Source of the DNA: Stratiolaelaps scimitus
Lineage: Eukaryota > Arthropoda > Arachnida > Mesostigmata > Laelapidae
Assembly (NCBI GenBank): GCA_019614645.1
Contig: JABWDB010000036.1
Span: forward strand, 1,980,001-2,044,000
DNA: 64,000 bases
Direction: 5' to 3'
Under the pieces are notes generated by a model, which saw only the letters and a list, made by a program, of their open reading frames with translations, was not told where the DNA came from and did not search any database. A program made the position numbers and the translations under genes. Shown one piece after another: positions 40,878 through 54,199 of this stretch; positions within the stretch are counted from its first letter, which is position 1; each line of letters starts with the position of its first letter.

Positions 40878-41975
40878 TAAGATAATGTGAACTGTTGTTG
40901 CCCATTTCCGCGAATAACGCAACTTTGATTACGTCGCTATAAGTTCGTTTAAACGATTTTATGAGAATGATCACAAGGAGAATAGCTATTGGTCGAACTA
41001 TTGGCAAAGAAATCACATTTGTCAGAGACGGAAAACACGTTTCACCAGCGTCAATATGGTTGGACACGACACCGAAGAAATATACTCGCTGATTAGTTAC
41101 GGTTCCCTTAAACAGTTATTCAATTAGAAAAGTGGGCGACAATTGTACAGGCTGAACGTGAAGTGCATCTAAAAACACCTTACTCTCTATATATATATAT
41201 ATTCACCTTTCTACGGTTTCCTTTACATAGACAGGGTCACTAAGAAACCTTTCCGTCTGTTTGCCGACTGAACGGCAGAGAGCAAGCTTACGATAATTTG
41301 TGTGGATCACGTCTGAACACCAATTAGAAAATCACTTGAAACTGTATATGGGTGAAATATTATGACAACCATCCATAGACAACGATACATCGCGACAAAG
41401 CTTACCAGCATTTTTCGGGCTGGCTCACAGCCAACATCCACGCTACAACTGCTTTGGACATTGCTCCGTAAGACGGAGGACAACCCGTTTAAATGCAAAT
41501 GTGCAACGGCGGACCGACCCCCTGCGACGTGGCGCATTCGTGTGCGCCTTGCAATTAGAGGAGACACACAGGTGCACGCACGTTCTGCAAGGCTTAGCCA
41601 AGGAGGCCTCAAGTGCACCGATTTCGTCAACGATTTGACGCAATTCCCACCAGTGAAAGTAGATAACCCTATCCACTAACCTTTGACACCGACGAGGTTC
41701 TTCGTGGTTACCGGAACTCCAAGGAAGGGCTTCTTGCGAAGGATCTCCTTCCGTTGAGATTCATCACTTCGAGATATTAAATCATCGACAATTTTCGATT
41801 CCTCAAGTGCGTCCTGGAAGCGTTCATCTACCACTGCATTTATTAGCGGGTTTACCTCGTATATGCGCTCAATGTACGCTCCCATCACATCGACACTTTT
41901 CACCTGTCAACACACGAGATAAAACGAATCTTAAAACATGCAATTAACTTAATCATGTCAAAGCGTACGGAAGTG

Positions 41976-42056
<81 letters not shown>

Positions 42057-45000
42057 ATATTTATTCAACGTGCGATAATTAGGAATTAGTTCTAGGGAAT
42101 ATTTGGGGGGATTAGTTAGGGACGAAGGCCGAGGCCGACATTGTCCCGAGGAAGGCGATGGCATTGATATATATATATATATATATATCAATGTTTATAC
42201 TACTTGTTATATGTCTATATATAATAAAATAGGTAGCCATAGATTTATCTCCAGTAGGCGTAGTTTTAACATTAGTGTCACGGTGTCGTGATTGTTCGAG
42301 GCGGTGACGCAGTTTCATCCTGCTGTCCATTCTAATTCGGTCGGGGCTCAGTTCCGATCGCGCTACGGTGCCACGAGCCGCTAGTCTCATCGCGCCCGAT
42401 GGGCAATGAATCAGCTGCCGAATTTTGATCAGTGGTCCCAATATCCTATATCCCAATATCCTCCGTCAACATTTCTTTTGGGTTTCGATATACTTTCTTT
42501 CAGAAATATATAGAACAGCTCGAATCGACTCTCACCTATAATGACTGTCAATTCCCTTGCTCGGCCTCGACATGGACGGTAACAGCAAGCATATGCTGGC
42601 AAGCATAATGAAATTACCTACACGCCTAATTGATTAGACAATTCATCAGGCGTTAACGTGAGAGAAATCAAAGACGAAAGACGACAAAAAAGGTAGACAC
42701 ATAAGAGTATCAGGTGTGCCTGGAAATAAGTGATATCCAAGCTGCCACTCGGGAAAATGCAGCCGACCTATGGTGGGTCCATTATTGTGTCTTTCAGATA
42801 CCGTCATCTGTATGCCTGTTTGCGTGTTGGTCAACGACGGATCATTTGTCTGAGGGAGCAGAGCAGGCCACTTCTCTATGGGGGCTGCTTTCTCAGTTCG
42901 GTCCGCATGGAAGGGAGGTCTAGCAGGGAGTTATTCAGCAGAGCCCGCTGTAGTACGCCCTTTACCACTGGCTTGCTCGCCAATTAGTGGCAAGGCCTCA
43001 CGTTAGCTGTGTATCTGTATTATACGCGTATATGAGCTGCTACTACAGAACAGGTGACGCCGTGGAAGCCAGTGACCAATCAGTTGGTGGCCTCCAGTAG
43101 CCTCAAGGACTACAACCACATGGAGGATGCAGCAACCGCAGAATCCTGCACTCAGACAGCGCGATCATTAGGGGAGGGCCATTTAGGCATCAGATGGTAG
43201 ATTCTCCTGAGTAACTATAGCTACTTGTTATCAGAATAGGGAGCCTTCCACCTTCGAGAGGCCCAGGCCCCGCCTCGCCCGTCAAGGCAGCGTTATATTA
43301 TTCACATGGACATGACTTAGTCAAATTACACGGAGAGGCGTTATTATCAATGTCGCGATGTCCCTATTAGGAAATCAACGCATTCGCACGCTTCGTTGAT
43401 TAGCTGTTTATTTTAAATTGATATAGACAAAAAGAACAATATGAGAGCATACACTTAATATAAATTTAACAGCTAATATAAAAATGACAAACACCAAACG
43501 ATTTCTATATCTCGAAGTAAATTACATTAAAAAGAAATTTATTATTTATACATTAAATTATTTGATTACATAAAAATTGCATAATTTTCGCATCTTTCAA
43601 CATCTAGAAAAGAACTCGCATCGAAGAACCTTCATATTATTGAAAAATACGGCGGCTGGGTATTATGGAGAAGTCAACGTCTGTTGGACGTCCCTAAACG
43701 AACCGCTAACGGACACGAAAACGCCGCACACGCTGCATTGACAGCGATAGCTGATGTTGTAGTGAGAGGCTTGTAAACAAGCCGCCTTCCCCGGCCGTCC
43801 TGTCTTCGCAGACAGTATGAAATTGTGGAACTCGGGCTGATCTGAACACAGAGAGCAGAAAAAAAAGGAGCATTCAACTTCGCAATGAGGAAATGGCCAA
43901 TTTCGAGCCTTGTGTCCTTGGAACAAGTCAGTATCCTCTAGGAAACGTCGACAGAAGTGAATATGCAAGTGCGGGGACGATCGGTCGGTTTGAAACTCGG
44001 CCTGAGAAAATATGTGTAGTGGGCTATGGCAGTCGAGTCCACGATGGCGATGTGAAACAGATTTGCAAATTGAGTTACGATCGAAATATCTCAATTCGAT
44101 GTTTAGACAAAGACCGTGAGAGGGGTCCATGGTATGCATCTGCGTGTTTCACACATTATACAATATATATATATATATATATATATATTTGCGTGAAACA
44201 GGTACACAAATTTCGAATGCGCCCATAACGAAATTATGAGCTTACAGAAAGCCACAAGCCACTTGTCCTCATCACCCCGCGCCGAGAGTCGATGGTGCGG
44301 CACGACATTTAATGTCGGTTTCTACATCAACACAGTAAGCCAACGTCACACACACACACACACACGCAAACCTTTTGGCCGGATCGACAAGCAACCTTAT
44401 TGTTGTTATTTTCGTCGTCGTCGTCGTCATCATCATCGTCGCACAAAATATCGACACTTTCGCTCTACACAAGAGCTTAGACATGGGACAGTCAGCGGCC
44501 ACCACTGACGCCGAGTAGAGCATTGGAAACGTCTGATACATCAAGTTGATTGACGGGTGTCCAACCACCTGGTGGTAACGCTCGTACTGTGCTCCCTCCG
44601 CTCCCAGGCCAGTAGGCGGGTGCTTGGTGAGGCGGTAAATGACGAGATGAATCTGCTTGTGCACGTCATAGCCAAGCTTCTATTGCCAATGGTGCTCACT
44701 ACCTTCCCCTGTGTACGGGCGTGCCGGCCAGCCTAGTTGCGTCGCAATGTTGCTGTCACGCTATGCACGCGAGCTGGAGCACGCCAAGGGCAACGAATGG
44801 GTTGTACATTCACATCAACCAACAACAATACCATATATGGTATATGTACACCTGTTCACATGAGTTTGTCGTATTAGCTAGGTGGATGGGTGTTCACGTA
44901 TTTCACATAGGTGTGCATATGTAGGCGGATCCATCTAGAACGACGACGTGTATGGTATGTCCGACGTGAATGGGCAATGGCAAGCCTGTCGAAAGCTGAA

Positions 45001-48000
45001 GACCGCAAAAGAGGACCGCTTTTGACGATCACGCCTGGACGTGCAGACATCTGCACAATATCTGCGTGCTAGTATATATATATATATATATATATGTGCA
45101 TAACCGATGCTATCTTCGGCTTTCAACTGGTTTAAATGAGAAGATTTGTACAAAAGACAATTCGTTGCGACCCATCGCCTGTTCCTCAACGTTACGAAGG
45201 ATCGCAGCTAAGGTTTCCTATATATTCTTTCGAGATAAAATAACTACCGTCTTGGGACCTCATCAGCTGGCAACTTTCGGTGGCATGAAAGCTCCAATTC
45301 ATGATGCCCGTTCTCTCATCCTTAGTAGTTTAAGCCCTTCTATACTGGACCCCTTCTTAAGCGGGACTTTCGCAACGCTTTCAATTCCTTACGCCGCGAC
45401 TGAATGCTCAAAGCGCTGAGAGATCATGCACCCAACATTGTTCATCAATCTGACCAAGCATATCATGAATCATCCCTGCTATTTCACAATGAAACTATGT
45501 TAGTCTCGGCGACTGGCGTTTTATAAGGTGACCCGCTTGGATCCGCCTTATTCAGGCCAGCTTTGAAGGGGTCAGTTGACTCTTTATCATCCCCTTTAAA
45601 TACTTGGTATCTCATCGATAACTGCAGCTTGAGTGGAGATATTGAGACAGTTTTGGCGGATATATGGAAAGTTAGGGCATTTCAATCTCAATCGGACCTA
45701 TGTAAAAAAGACCAGGCCAAAAGTGAAGTGTCCACATTCTCTGCAGACCTTTCTACCCGGATCTTCATTTGTAGAAGCAGATTCGCAACATAGTTCGTGG
45801 ATGTCAAGAAGTCGGAGGAGGAAAGCTCGCACTACAAAAATGGCCTTTGGGTTACGCTGGGAATTAATTCTTTGTTTTCGTTGTTAAACATTCAACTTTA
45901 TCCGCTAGCGCTAAAACAAGCACTCCCTTCCCGTTGCGATGGGTGGAATTAGTTTGTCAGCAGCAGCGTCTATCACACTAATATCGTTGCGTTGATGTAT
46001 TCGAATTCTGATCTGCTCACGAAATTGATGATCAATGTATAGCCGTCTTGCCGTAGGCTTACGCTTGGGAAGTAATCTAGTTTAACCACATCCCTGTTGC
46101 TGTGGAGAACCAACCGGTTGATTCTCTTGGTCGTCATAGACTACCTTATATAAAAAGTGCGGGTCGTAGCCCGAGATACTCTCGATTAAACGAGACTTGG
46201 CGAGAGCTCCTCGCGCCACATTTATCCGGAGCATTCGTGAACCAGCAGGCATTTGTCGCCCTGATGGGAAGTGCCTTGATGTATGGTGTGCCGTTAATCC
46301 CCTTTTCCAGAGGTAAAATTCGGGTTTGGGATTAAATTGTGGCTGACACTTTAGCACCTTCTTATGTCAGTCACGGAGCAACACAGTCTGGCCATCCGGC
46401 CAATACAGCCCAACAAGCCAAGAACAGAAAATACGTGTCTTTGATGAATGAGTACTACTTTAGACCTGTAGCCTTCGAAATATTGGGGGGGGGGGGAACC
46501 GGGGATACAACCATTAAACTTCCTTCAGACATTAGGACCAAGGTTGGCATTCACACCAGGTGAGCCATGTGCCACCGAATTTTTAATGCTAAGATTTTCC
46601 TTAGATATCCAAAGAATATGTAAAGGAAGGTGTTCTTAGATACACTTCACGATCAGCGGGTACAATTGTCGCTGACCTTTATAATATATATATATATATA
46701 TATATAAAAGATTCGATATTGATACAAATATATAAACATTTATTCAAACATACAATAATTAGGAATTATTTCGATGTTGATTGTGACGATCTTGAATTGT
46801 TGATAGAATTCGATACGATTGATTGTTCGAATTCAATTCGAATAAATCTTCTTATCCAAGCCATACGAGAGCTGGAGGCAGTATCAGTTGGACGTAACTC
46901 GCTTATTATTATTATTATTGTGTTTTTTTCTGTACAACACAACCCTATGTATGCAGCACAATTGCAGTCCCATATGTCGATTCCACAATTAAATGGCCAA
47001 AACTAAACTACTCTAACGTGAACAACGAGTTACGCTCAGCGAATATTGACACAGTGATGCATTACGGCAGAAATATAATATTATAGTATGTTATCATCGT
47101 CATCATCAACTATTATTGGATTCGAATTTTCGTCTACGACCGTCTGCAAGCAGCACCACACTATGAAGCTCTAATACATGAATAATTACTATACCCAAAG
47201 GGGGGGGGGGGGCAAACTGGTCCTTGCGGCCAACTTGTTCATCAACATTCATATCAACATTTGACCTAAATCCTACTTCTGCAGATGCTTCGATGAAGAA
47301 CTGAAGACGAAGGAGAGGCTAAATTGAACAGGAACATTCCTATACGATGTGTTTGACAAATCTGGACATGACAAATCTATTGAGTTATCACCATATGGCC
47401 GCTGCACTGGCCGTGATGACGATGACAGACCTACGGCTATATTGCGTTCTGTTGTTCACGACAGGGTCAAATTCGCATTCGCCGTGACCTTATCGCTGGA
47501 AATACGGTGTGACACGCTACAGCCTATGAAAATCCAGTCAAGTGAATTGATAATATTATTATTATTATTATTATGATATAACTAGGGCAAGGGTATAGAA
47601 GGTACCACAGTGAGCCCAAATATATTTTGGAATGAGATGGCAAAAAATGGTGATTCGAAAAACGCCAAATGAGCCAGCTCTAACTCTGAGAGGTATTTCC
47701 GGAATCAACTCTAGGTCATATATATAAATCAATGTATGTACATATGCATGTATATATATATATATATATCGTTTTCGACGCAAGTGGCGAATGTGGCGAC
47801 AATGGCGCACAATTCCGTTTCTTAAATCGTCGCCATTTTCGTCACTGGCAGGTTTCTCTGCATTTATCTACCTGTTTGTGAGACTATGGAAATCCCCGCT
47901 TGTGAACAAGTCCACACCACGTGGACTTTTACCCATTTTTCCCGCTATCGATCGATTTTGACTCGGACATATTTGATCCACGGTGAAATGGCTGACAGAC

Positions 48001-48574
48001 ATATGATAGAACAGCATTACCCGACCACGAGATGGCACCCCGTTTCTATAGTCGGAGTGCATTGGCAGCAGAGAGAAATTCGTGTGAACGGCCAGCAAAC
48101 GCCATAGGCACCATGTGATTATGTGTGTCTTCTCTGTCTCACCCAAGGGTCGGACCAAACTCGGCGTCGGTCATTGTACTTTCTTCTCACTTGCCACACC
48201 CGGTGATCGATTTCAAATGCGGCTGGACGAAGCTGGAGGATTTGTAAAAATTAACCACCGTAAACTCTGTGCTAAACGAATCCATCTTAGTTATTATAAG
48301 CTTAAGCTTTTTTGTCGTTCTTGTTGATAACGTTTGCGACCGAGAAGGCTGCATTTCCCTGTTGCGTATCGTAAGTGGGGACCTCGTAGATTACTTGTCT
48401 GCATATCCAGGGTACACTTCATCAACAAGCGGTGCCAATAAGGCTAGCTGTCCTTCGCTTGTTTAGCTCTGGCCTATTCCTCGAGTTAAAGACATCACAT
48501 CCTTCGGGGTGAGAGGACCTTGAACCCGTTTTATACAATATTTATATTTGAACAAATTTCCAGGATCGACGGTG

Positions 48575-48644
<70 letters not shown>

Positions 48645-51600
48645 CTACTCTGCGGTGGTACATATTATACGTTATTATATTGGGGGTAAATTCACCGAAG
48701 TATATCACACACTCGAGTTTTGTCATAAGCAACAAATCCCGTGGGCACAATCGGCACGTATAATGTAATTATAAGTAATGTGTTATTATTTGTGGAACTG
48801 CACCAGCAACGTTATTATTTCTTTTAATTATCGCTGATTAGTAGTGAGGGTCGTCATTGATAGCTTGACACAAACTTAACACGAAAAGCAAGACATTCGA
48901 ATAAATCACTAATAAACAGTGAGTTAAAGCCGGAGCAGCCTTTAGCAGCATCAGGTTGCTCGTCCCGTCTCCAGAGCTGGAAGACCGTCACCAGTTCATC
49001 ATTGTTAGTCCGGGTTCATCATAGTTCAGGTCGGACCTTTAGGACTCTACAGCGTTGAGGGGGTGTGATACAACAGCAGTGAACTGACGATAACATCAGG
49101 AGCTGCGGATTCCCTGTGCATTTATTTCTGAATTTATGATGAGTAGAATCTCCACATAATAATATCCCACCATTAATATTTAGCCGTCGTCACAGGGTCA
49201 TTAATCCCTGTCAAACTTTAGGTGGGCGTACTACAGCGATAGCACTTGTCAGCCGGGCAATTGTACAACCACACACACATGTCAGCACAACTTCATGCAA
49301 AGGTGCGCAGGTTGTATCAACATCATTTGAGCAAACATTTTTGACGTAGTAACTATCAGCTGAATTCGTTCAGAGATCAAACCATCAAGAGAAGCATAGC
49401 AGCTCTTAGCAGCTTAGTGTTATCGTGCCTACCGCCAAACCTGGACCAGATTCGCCGCGACACCGGCCGTTCGTCACGACGGCAGAAGGTAGCACAGCCA
49501 TGCAAAGGATAGAAAAGTGCCACACCATTTGTACTGTTTTGGTCTTCGTTAAATCAATTGACCTATCTAGATTGGTAGTGGGCGCCCTATTCTGTGTGCG
49601 TTGACCGAACACTGTCACACGACCGGCATACGCGGGTCCATTCGGCGTCGGAAACCTAAGATCGATGCTTTTACGCAGGGTACCGATTTACTTTACTGTA
49701 AACCTCGTGTTCCTGGCGTGCTCGCTTGCCCGTCTGTCGACGGCTACGTTTGACTAACTCAGTGCTGGTTTTGCATACGAGGTATGATAAACGATCCTAC
49801 ACGATATCGGGTACGCGTGTCTCTCAACGGTTACTGTATCATTCAGCTGATCCGGCCGTTTTCTCGTCTGTGTATACAGATACAATAGGAACTCGCGCCA
49901 ATCTATCCGGGTCTCAAGCTGTCGGTCGGTCTCTGGCCATCTGCCTGTTCGTATCGGCGTCTCTAGCCGAATATCTGTCGAGTGACGTTATTTCCAAGAC
50001 ACCCCCCGTGTAAACAGCTAGCTCGTTGCATAACTAACACTATACGAGAACCCTTCATATATCGAATGCACAGACACACACCGATGGCAGCTCTGGGACC
50101 ACGCGGCACCGTGGGGCGGCCGCCATACAACGTGGACACCACGAACCGCGGGCGGGAACAAATTCTGAGTGGTCGGATGAGTTGATAGTTAGGCAGCCAA
50201 CCAAGCACCCAGCCGAAATGAATCAGGCTCCCTCTCGAAATCGATTCGAGAGATGGGCAGCGCAAGGGCAATATAGCATGGGAGCTATCGCTGCGGCCTG
50301 CCCGGTCCTTCGAGCTAGCATATCGATATATCCTGAGTATGTGCTGCTTAAGAAGCCCGCCACCAACGCGATCCAGCCGGATGTGTTTATGTTGAGCAAC
50401 AGCGGTGTGTCCGCTATCCGCGACACCGACTTTCGTATCCACTTTGTTATGAGTGAATATAGCTACTGTTGTTGCTGCTGCTGCTACCACTGGTCAGCGG
50501 CTGCTGACGGATCAACAGGCATCATATTGTAGTTTGGCCGGGAACTACGCACCCGGATATATATTCACCATACGTTTGGACTCAACTCGCGTTTCAGTTT
50601 ACAGGCTCAAAAATTAGTACTACTAAGTGAACCTTTAGAAAAGTGGCCGTCACCTAGGCTATTTCATTACCGACACAGTGCGACCTTCAGACTTGACGAT
50701 AGAGGATACCACGATGAGTTCGCTAAGAACCTTCCCGCAATCGAAGTCTGCCAAGCGCTTCGAATTTCGCAGCAAGCGTTCGACACGACCCTGTGACTCG
50801 TCTGATCTGTTGTGGCAATTTGACATTTCCAGTAGTGTAAGACAATCTTTCTAATCACCTGGTGAGAATCGTTTTGCCAAGCTACCCCGTCAACAGTGAC
50901 GAACGTGCGTTGCTCACCACGTGCGGATTAGCGTGCCTACCGGACGTGGAAAGGGGGCGGCAGGCTTTCGTTTACAGCCTCCACACTGTGCTCAAGCCCG
51001 TGTATTCGTGATCGTCGATTGGATAACAGGGCGCGAATGAGGACCACTTACCAACGGCGATATATGCCACTTCAAAAAACCACGAGATCAGGACGCGTAT
51101 TTTACAAATAGTCACATATACCGATGACATTTCGGGCCAGCAGACGATGCACCAATAAGCCCCACTGATTTCATTCAGACTTCTATATTCGACGTTTGAT
51201 AAAAATATCTCTCCATGGCAATTATACCCGTGGCGGTACCCTCTAGATCGTTGGTTCCCTGCTGGCCAGGGCGGCTATTCTCGTCGGTTGTAAACACTGC
51301 TAAACGAATGTGTATAAAGGTCGACGATGTGCTTTTCCCCCTCCAGCTGAATGATGATGACCCGATAGTTTCCAAATGTTGTATATAGACAGTCATCATC
51401 TGGCTGCCGTCCCCTTCCTCATCTTGTTTGTTCATGCACTAACAAATGGCTCGAAAGACCCCGCCTGCCTGTTGCTTGTCGAGTATTTATCTTGGACTCA
51501 GTAGAACACAATGTAAATGTTTACCCTGTGGGATTTTAATAGAGCGGGGTCGATTTTTGAGAGGGATAGCCGCAGAAACACCGATTTTAGAGTACGCAGT

Positions 51601-53890
51601 CGTCGTATGCTAATATAATAATCATAGTACATTTGTTTGGGTGGGGATATGTTTGATAACGGACGATGGCCGAATCATCCGAGATATCCATATCGTGCAA
51701 TTTGGTGTCGCCAGCTAATTCTAGCCACCTGATTTCCACAAACCTCAGAACTGATTCCCTACTCACGTCTCTCCGACGTCGCGATGACGTCCACGGCCAC
51801 CTTCGACGGCGGACGAATGCGTAAATAGCGAAATAGCTTTTCCTATTTAATTTTATGATTCAACTCGAATTCTAATATTCGACTCGTAACCGATCCGAGT
51901 CCCAACTGTCAGAACAAAAAACGCGTCGTCGAAACCTGAAAAAATAGAGGGTAAGGTAAAGGCTTTATTGATTTATTAAAGGAACCACATACAATGCTTA
52001 AGTTCTCTCTCTCTCTCTGAAAGGGTTCGAGGTGTTTGAAAAAAATTCGACAAAAATTAGAAGACATATTTCCTCGTGTGGCCGAAACACTGCGCCATCA
52101 CACGGTGCAATTCGAGGTATCGATATTCGCGTACCGCGTATTAAGTACCCGCGTACTACGCATTTGCGGGAAATCCGTTCATCGCCAACTTTCAGCTGGT
52201 TGAACTTACGAGTTGGCGCGCGTCCCTGCTCGCGATGAACAAGAGATTACGGGAATGTCAGCGGGCGAACGAGGGAGGTCGTGCAGATCGAAGTTTGGCC
52301 ACACCGAAATGCGTAATCTCACATGTGTGCTATTTGCATTGAACGGCGCGATAAGCAAGAGTGCGCGCCGAATCCGAGCGATTTGGCGGAGCCGCCGCCG
52401 CCTATACTGCTAGCGTGCATGTTCACCAGGCAGGGGATAAGATCTTCGTTGGCCACGAATGCGGTATCTTATTAACGATACACGTCCGATTATCTTGCTA
52501 AACGCGGCCATAAAATGCGTCCGATTTTACAGGCTTTGAAGTTCGTCGTGTTCGGTTGCACCACAGCCGGGCAGCGGACGTTGACCAGCGCGGAGGAGTT
52601 AAGAGAAGCTCGTCATTTTATTGATAACAGAACACACAATGACTCAACTCGGAGGGCGGTTAGTTGCCCCCGCCACCCGGCGCCCTGCTATCAACGTACC
52701 TAACCTCGAAACAGGATTTACAGCAGCGGCTCAATTCTAACTGGATTCGTTGAGTCGTTGAGCATCGCTGTACGAATGGGATGGACTTCCGTTGTCGTGC
52801 TTCGATCAGGTCGACAAATGTCACGGAACAGAGCCCGAGTCACGGGTACACAGTTCGACCAGGCGACTGTAACCTTTTTGCTTACAGCATAGATCGTGCA
52901 AGTATGATTCTATCGACAGCGTGCAACCAACTTGCCCATATCGTCGCCGGTGTCCGGATGTTCGGCTTTTCCGTAGAAAATGAATCCCATCATCGACGAC
53001 TCGATATTGCTGCATTATCATATGCCGTCTATATTAATAACAAACACTTTATTCCAAGGTATAATATAATTGCTACAAGTCTCACTTATGTGCATTTTCA
53101 ATTTTTGGCTCCGGTTGCGCACGTTGCGTGCCCGTGATGTGCGCGTGATAGTCTCCAGGGGAATAAATCATTAACACATTTTTTCGTGGCTATAAATTTT
53201 GGGAGTATATTCCTTTTGGATCTTGTCGTAGTTTCGACAATATCAAATATTTTTGCAACCATCGTCGGTTGTTTCAACATCATTTTTTGAAGCAAGACTT
53301 TATCTAGGGCGTTAAGACGCTGGACGGCATCTACAATATTTACGTTCTCTTTGTCACATTTACATTTATATTCGTACAAAATTCAAAAATCACAAAGGCC
53401 TTAAACAGGCGACGAAGCCTATTTCCAGCGACACTGTTTACACAGCCGAGACAAGTTGTCCATAGGGAATGCACGGTCTCTTGGTGAGCACATTAATATG
53501 GGGCGCGAAGCATTCTAGCTATTTTGTTTATTCTTCTCATCCATAGCTGCCTACGGCTGGTCTACAGACATCCCAGTGGATTGTCAACTATCTAAGCGGT
53601 ATTAGCTGTTGAATACGGAGCAGAAAAGGATCAGGACAATCCACATTTCGTCGAGGGAAGGGGAGAGCGACCATTTACTTATTTAGAAACTACATTAGAA
53701 ACAAACATGATACATTTTAATATCGATGCGTTTATGTCCGGTGCATCTAACCGCTCAATGGTACACATGTTCGTGCAGAACAGCATCAGGCACTGTTGCA
53801 AATAAAAATTTTGCGGGCTGAATCATTTTTGAGGGCTGTACTCTACAGCGGATTCTACTCTATATGTGAAGTATCATTTAATGTCATGCG

Positions 53891-53921
<31 letters not shown>

Positions 53922-54131
53922 GTGTGTGTGAGTGGTGTCTTACAGAATGAATCACATCCTTTGTGCCCATGATAAGAATGACTAATAAAGTGGATCAGAG
54001 GACTACCGGCCGTTTAACCCGGAGCACTCTACGATTACATCTGCTAAAAAGGTCGATTAGTTTGATATATATATATATATTATATATAAATATATATATC
54101 TATATATTATATATATATATATATATATATC

Positions 54132-54199
<68 letters not shown>

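Larger units (their letters stand above)
26406..41680 (-). other. FAAH2 intron 2 (15.3 kb)
   Basis: No nested gene is recognised. Identified contents are SINE-2 copies (27621-27777, 28447-28612), a repeat-3 copy (28131-28180), SINE-1 copies B and C (36147-36320, 41417-41600) and (TA)n arrays near 34618, 35878, 37455, 38200 and 40842. A GC-rich patch lies at about 32520-32670 and a GC-richer patch at 34060-34420. Open frames in these patches lack recognisable domains. Confidence 0.75.

Noticed and set aside
49963..50532. Long overlapping frames on both strands, with a membrane-protein-like stretch on the minus strand
   Set aside because: No recognisable family, no convincing splice sites, and three frames are open at once, which points to composition.
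54065..54197. Possible CRISPR-like or satellite array
   Set aside because: It is a simple TA microsatellite without spacers.
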